Shown here: positions 63,553-64,000 of the stretch, piece after piece
Numbering within the stretch: the stretch's first letter is position 1
Layout: each line of letters opens with the position of its first letter
Origin: an uncultured Bacteroidia bacterium
GTDB taxonomy: Bacteria; Bacteroidota; Bacteroidia; Bacteroidales; F082
Assembly: GCA_902799345.1 (NCBI GenBank)
Contig: CADBZW010000011.1
Span: forward strand, 1 to 64,000
Reading direction: 5' to 3'
Length of the DNA: 64,000 nt
Notes under the pieces: model-generated
Database searches by the model: none
What the model was told of the DNA's origin: nothing
The model's input: the letters and a program-made list of their open reading frames with translations, nothing else
Translations under genes and position numbers: made by a program

Positions 63553-63945
63553 TCATTTCTCTGTTTTGCTCTTTATAAACTTGATGCATGACAGGACGAC
63601 AAAAACAAATGTATGAATCCCTGTGCAAATGTAAATGGATTGGATGGCCCATGCTTTTTCGCTGTCCGAATAAGGATAGAATCTGGTTGGTATGTTAAAT
63701 AGTAATTTCACGACCGAATAGACCAATATTAGGACTATCCAGATCAAAAGTCTAGGAAACTTTTTCATTTTCAAATACACGAAGTTAAACAACAATATCA
63801 TTAATGTCAATGCAATGGGAATGATTGTCACATTCAGATTAAAACAGAATACCGGCATGACAATCAAGTCTGTCACGATTTGGAATAATCGTATGTAGAC
63901 GAAATAAAACAGGATTCCGTAGTAAATGTTTGAGTTTTGCTGCAT
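63553..63945 (-). CDS. Small integral membrane protein of unknown function
   Basis: The 130-residue protein consists of four hydrophobic segments (about 10-33, 36-56, 66-84 and 98-120) with a basic tail (KFIKSKTEK). It is AT-rich. It starts 4 bp after the stop of a frame that runs in from the window edge, so it is probably the second gene of an operon. No motif is recognised. Confidence 0.6.
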   Translation of the reverse strand: MQQNSNIYYGILFYFVYIRLFQIVTDLIVMPVFCFNLNVTIIPIALTLMILLFNFVYLKMKKFPRLLIWIVLILVYSVVKLLFNIPTRFYPYSDSEKAWAIQSIYICTGIHTFVFVVLSCIKFIKSKTEK

Positions 63946-63949
63946 AGTA

Positions 63950-64000
63950 TTATTTGTTTTCGAGGCGGGGAATTTGCAATCTCCATATATGTGTTGTGGC
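63950..64000 (-). CDS. 3' end of a gene entering from the window edge
   Basis: An open frame with only 16 visible codons (ending WRLQIPRLENK and TAA) stops 4 bp before the next start codon. Operon-like spacing is the only support; nothing more can be said. Confidence 0.3.
   Translation of the reverse strand, partial: ATTHIWRLQIPRLENK

Overview
The window looks like chromosomal DNA of a Bacteroidota member, most likely order Bacteroidales from an animal gut or similar anaerobic habitat. The signs seen in the sequence are many promoters of the TAnnTTTG (-7) type, few Shine-Dalgarno sites, a TonB-dependent receptor, BACON-domain lipoproteins, DUF4421 and DUF6427 proteins, and two secreted proteases (M64 and M6) that end in type IX secretion sorting domains. 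The T9SS tails argue against genus Bacteroides proper and for a Prevotella-, Porphyromonas- or Paludibacter-like lineage (inference). No rRNA, tRNA, CRISPR array, transposase or prophage genes were recognised.

Layout. 1-3.1 kb: a truncated HExxH lipoprotein, a RelE/ParE-type toxin-antitoxin pair, and an ECF sigma factor followed by a frameshifted small reading frame. 3.4-8.5 kb: an AAA_14/DUF4143 ATPase behind a 34-bp-period repeat array, then uvrA and a prolyl-tRNA editing protein. 8.5-13.9 kb: an AT-rich pair of unknown genes, a two-gene operon joining a Schlafen-type AlbA_2 protein to a bacterial Thg1-like 3'-5' tRNA polymerase, and a divergent sirtuin. 14-20.4 kb: an operon of M64 peptidase, GH29 fucosidase and a uracil-DNA-glycosylase-like protein, and two paralogous BACON lipoproteins. 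20.4-29.8 kb: an AraC-type membrane regulator, a galactose operon (galK, nucleotidyltransferase, galM, sugar transporter), a flippase and parE. 29.9-33 kb: an AT-rich restriction-modification cluster with a decayed Dam-type methylase. 33-36.5 kb: prolyl oligopeptidase and a DUF4421 protein. 36.5-45.8 kb: a tightly packed eight-gene minus-strand operon (glycosyltransferase, purD, DUF6427, rnhB, TlpA-like, GH3-beta-lactamase fusion, thioesterase, SDR). 45.8-56.8 kb: a DUF5060 glycoside hydrolase, ahcY, an SPFH protein, M6 protease, TonB receptor, YwqK-repeat protein and a small acidic protein. 56.9-63.2 kb: a fused NADPH oxidoreductase/glutamate-synthase-like enzyme, a TPR protein and gyrA, then small genes to the edge.

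Most genes are housekeeping or gut-saccharolytic functions. The most interesting accessory signals are the AlbA_2/Thg1 operon (a possible RNA damage/repair pair), the methylase-R-M cluster whose Dam-type partner is reduced to 40 codons, the 34-bp periodic array in front of the AAA_14 ATPase, a ~137-bp dispersed element with threefold CAAAAC arms present twice, and a direct repeat spaced by about five helical turns between the BACON operon and the AraC gene. Several promoters sit so close to their start codons that leaderless mRNAs are predicted.
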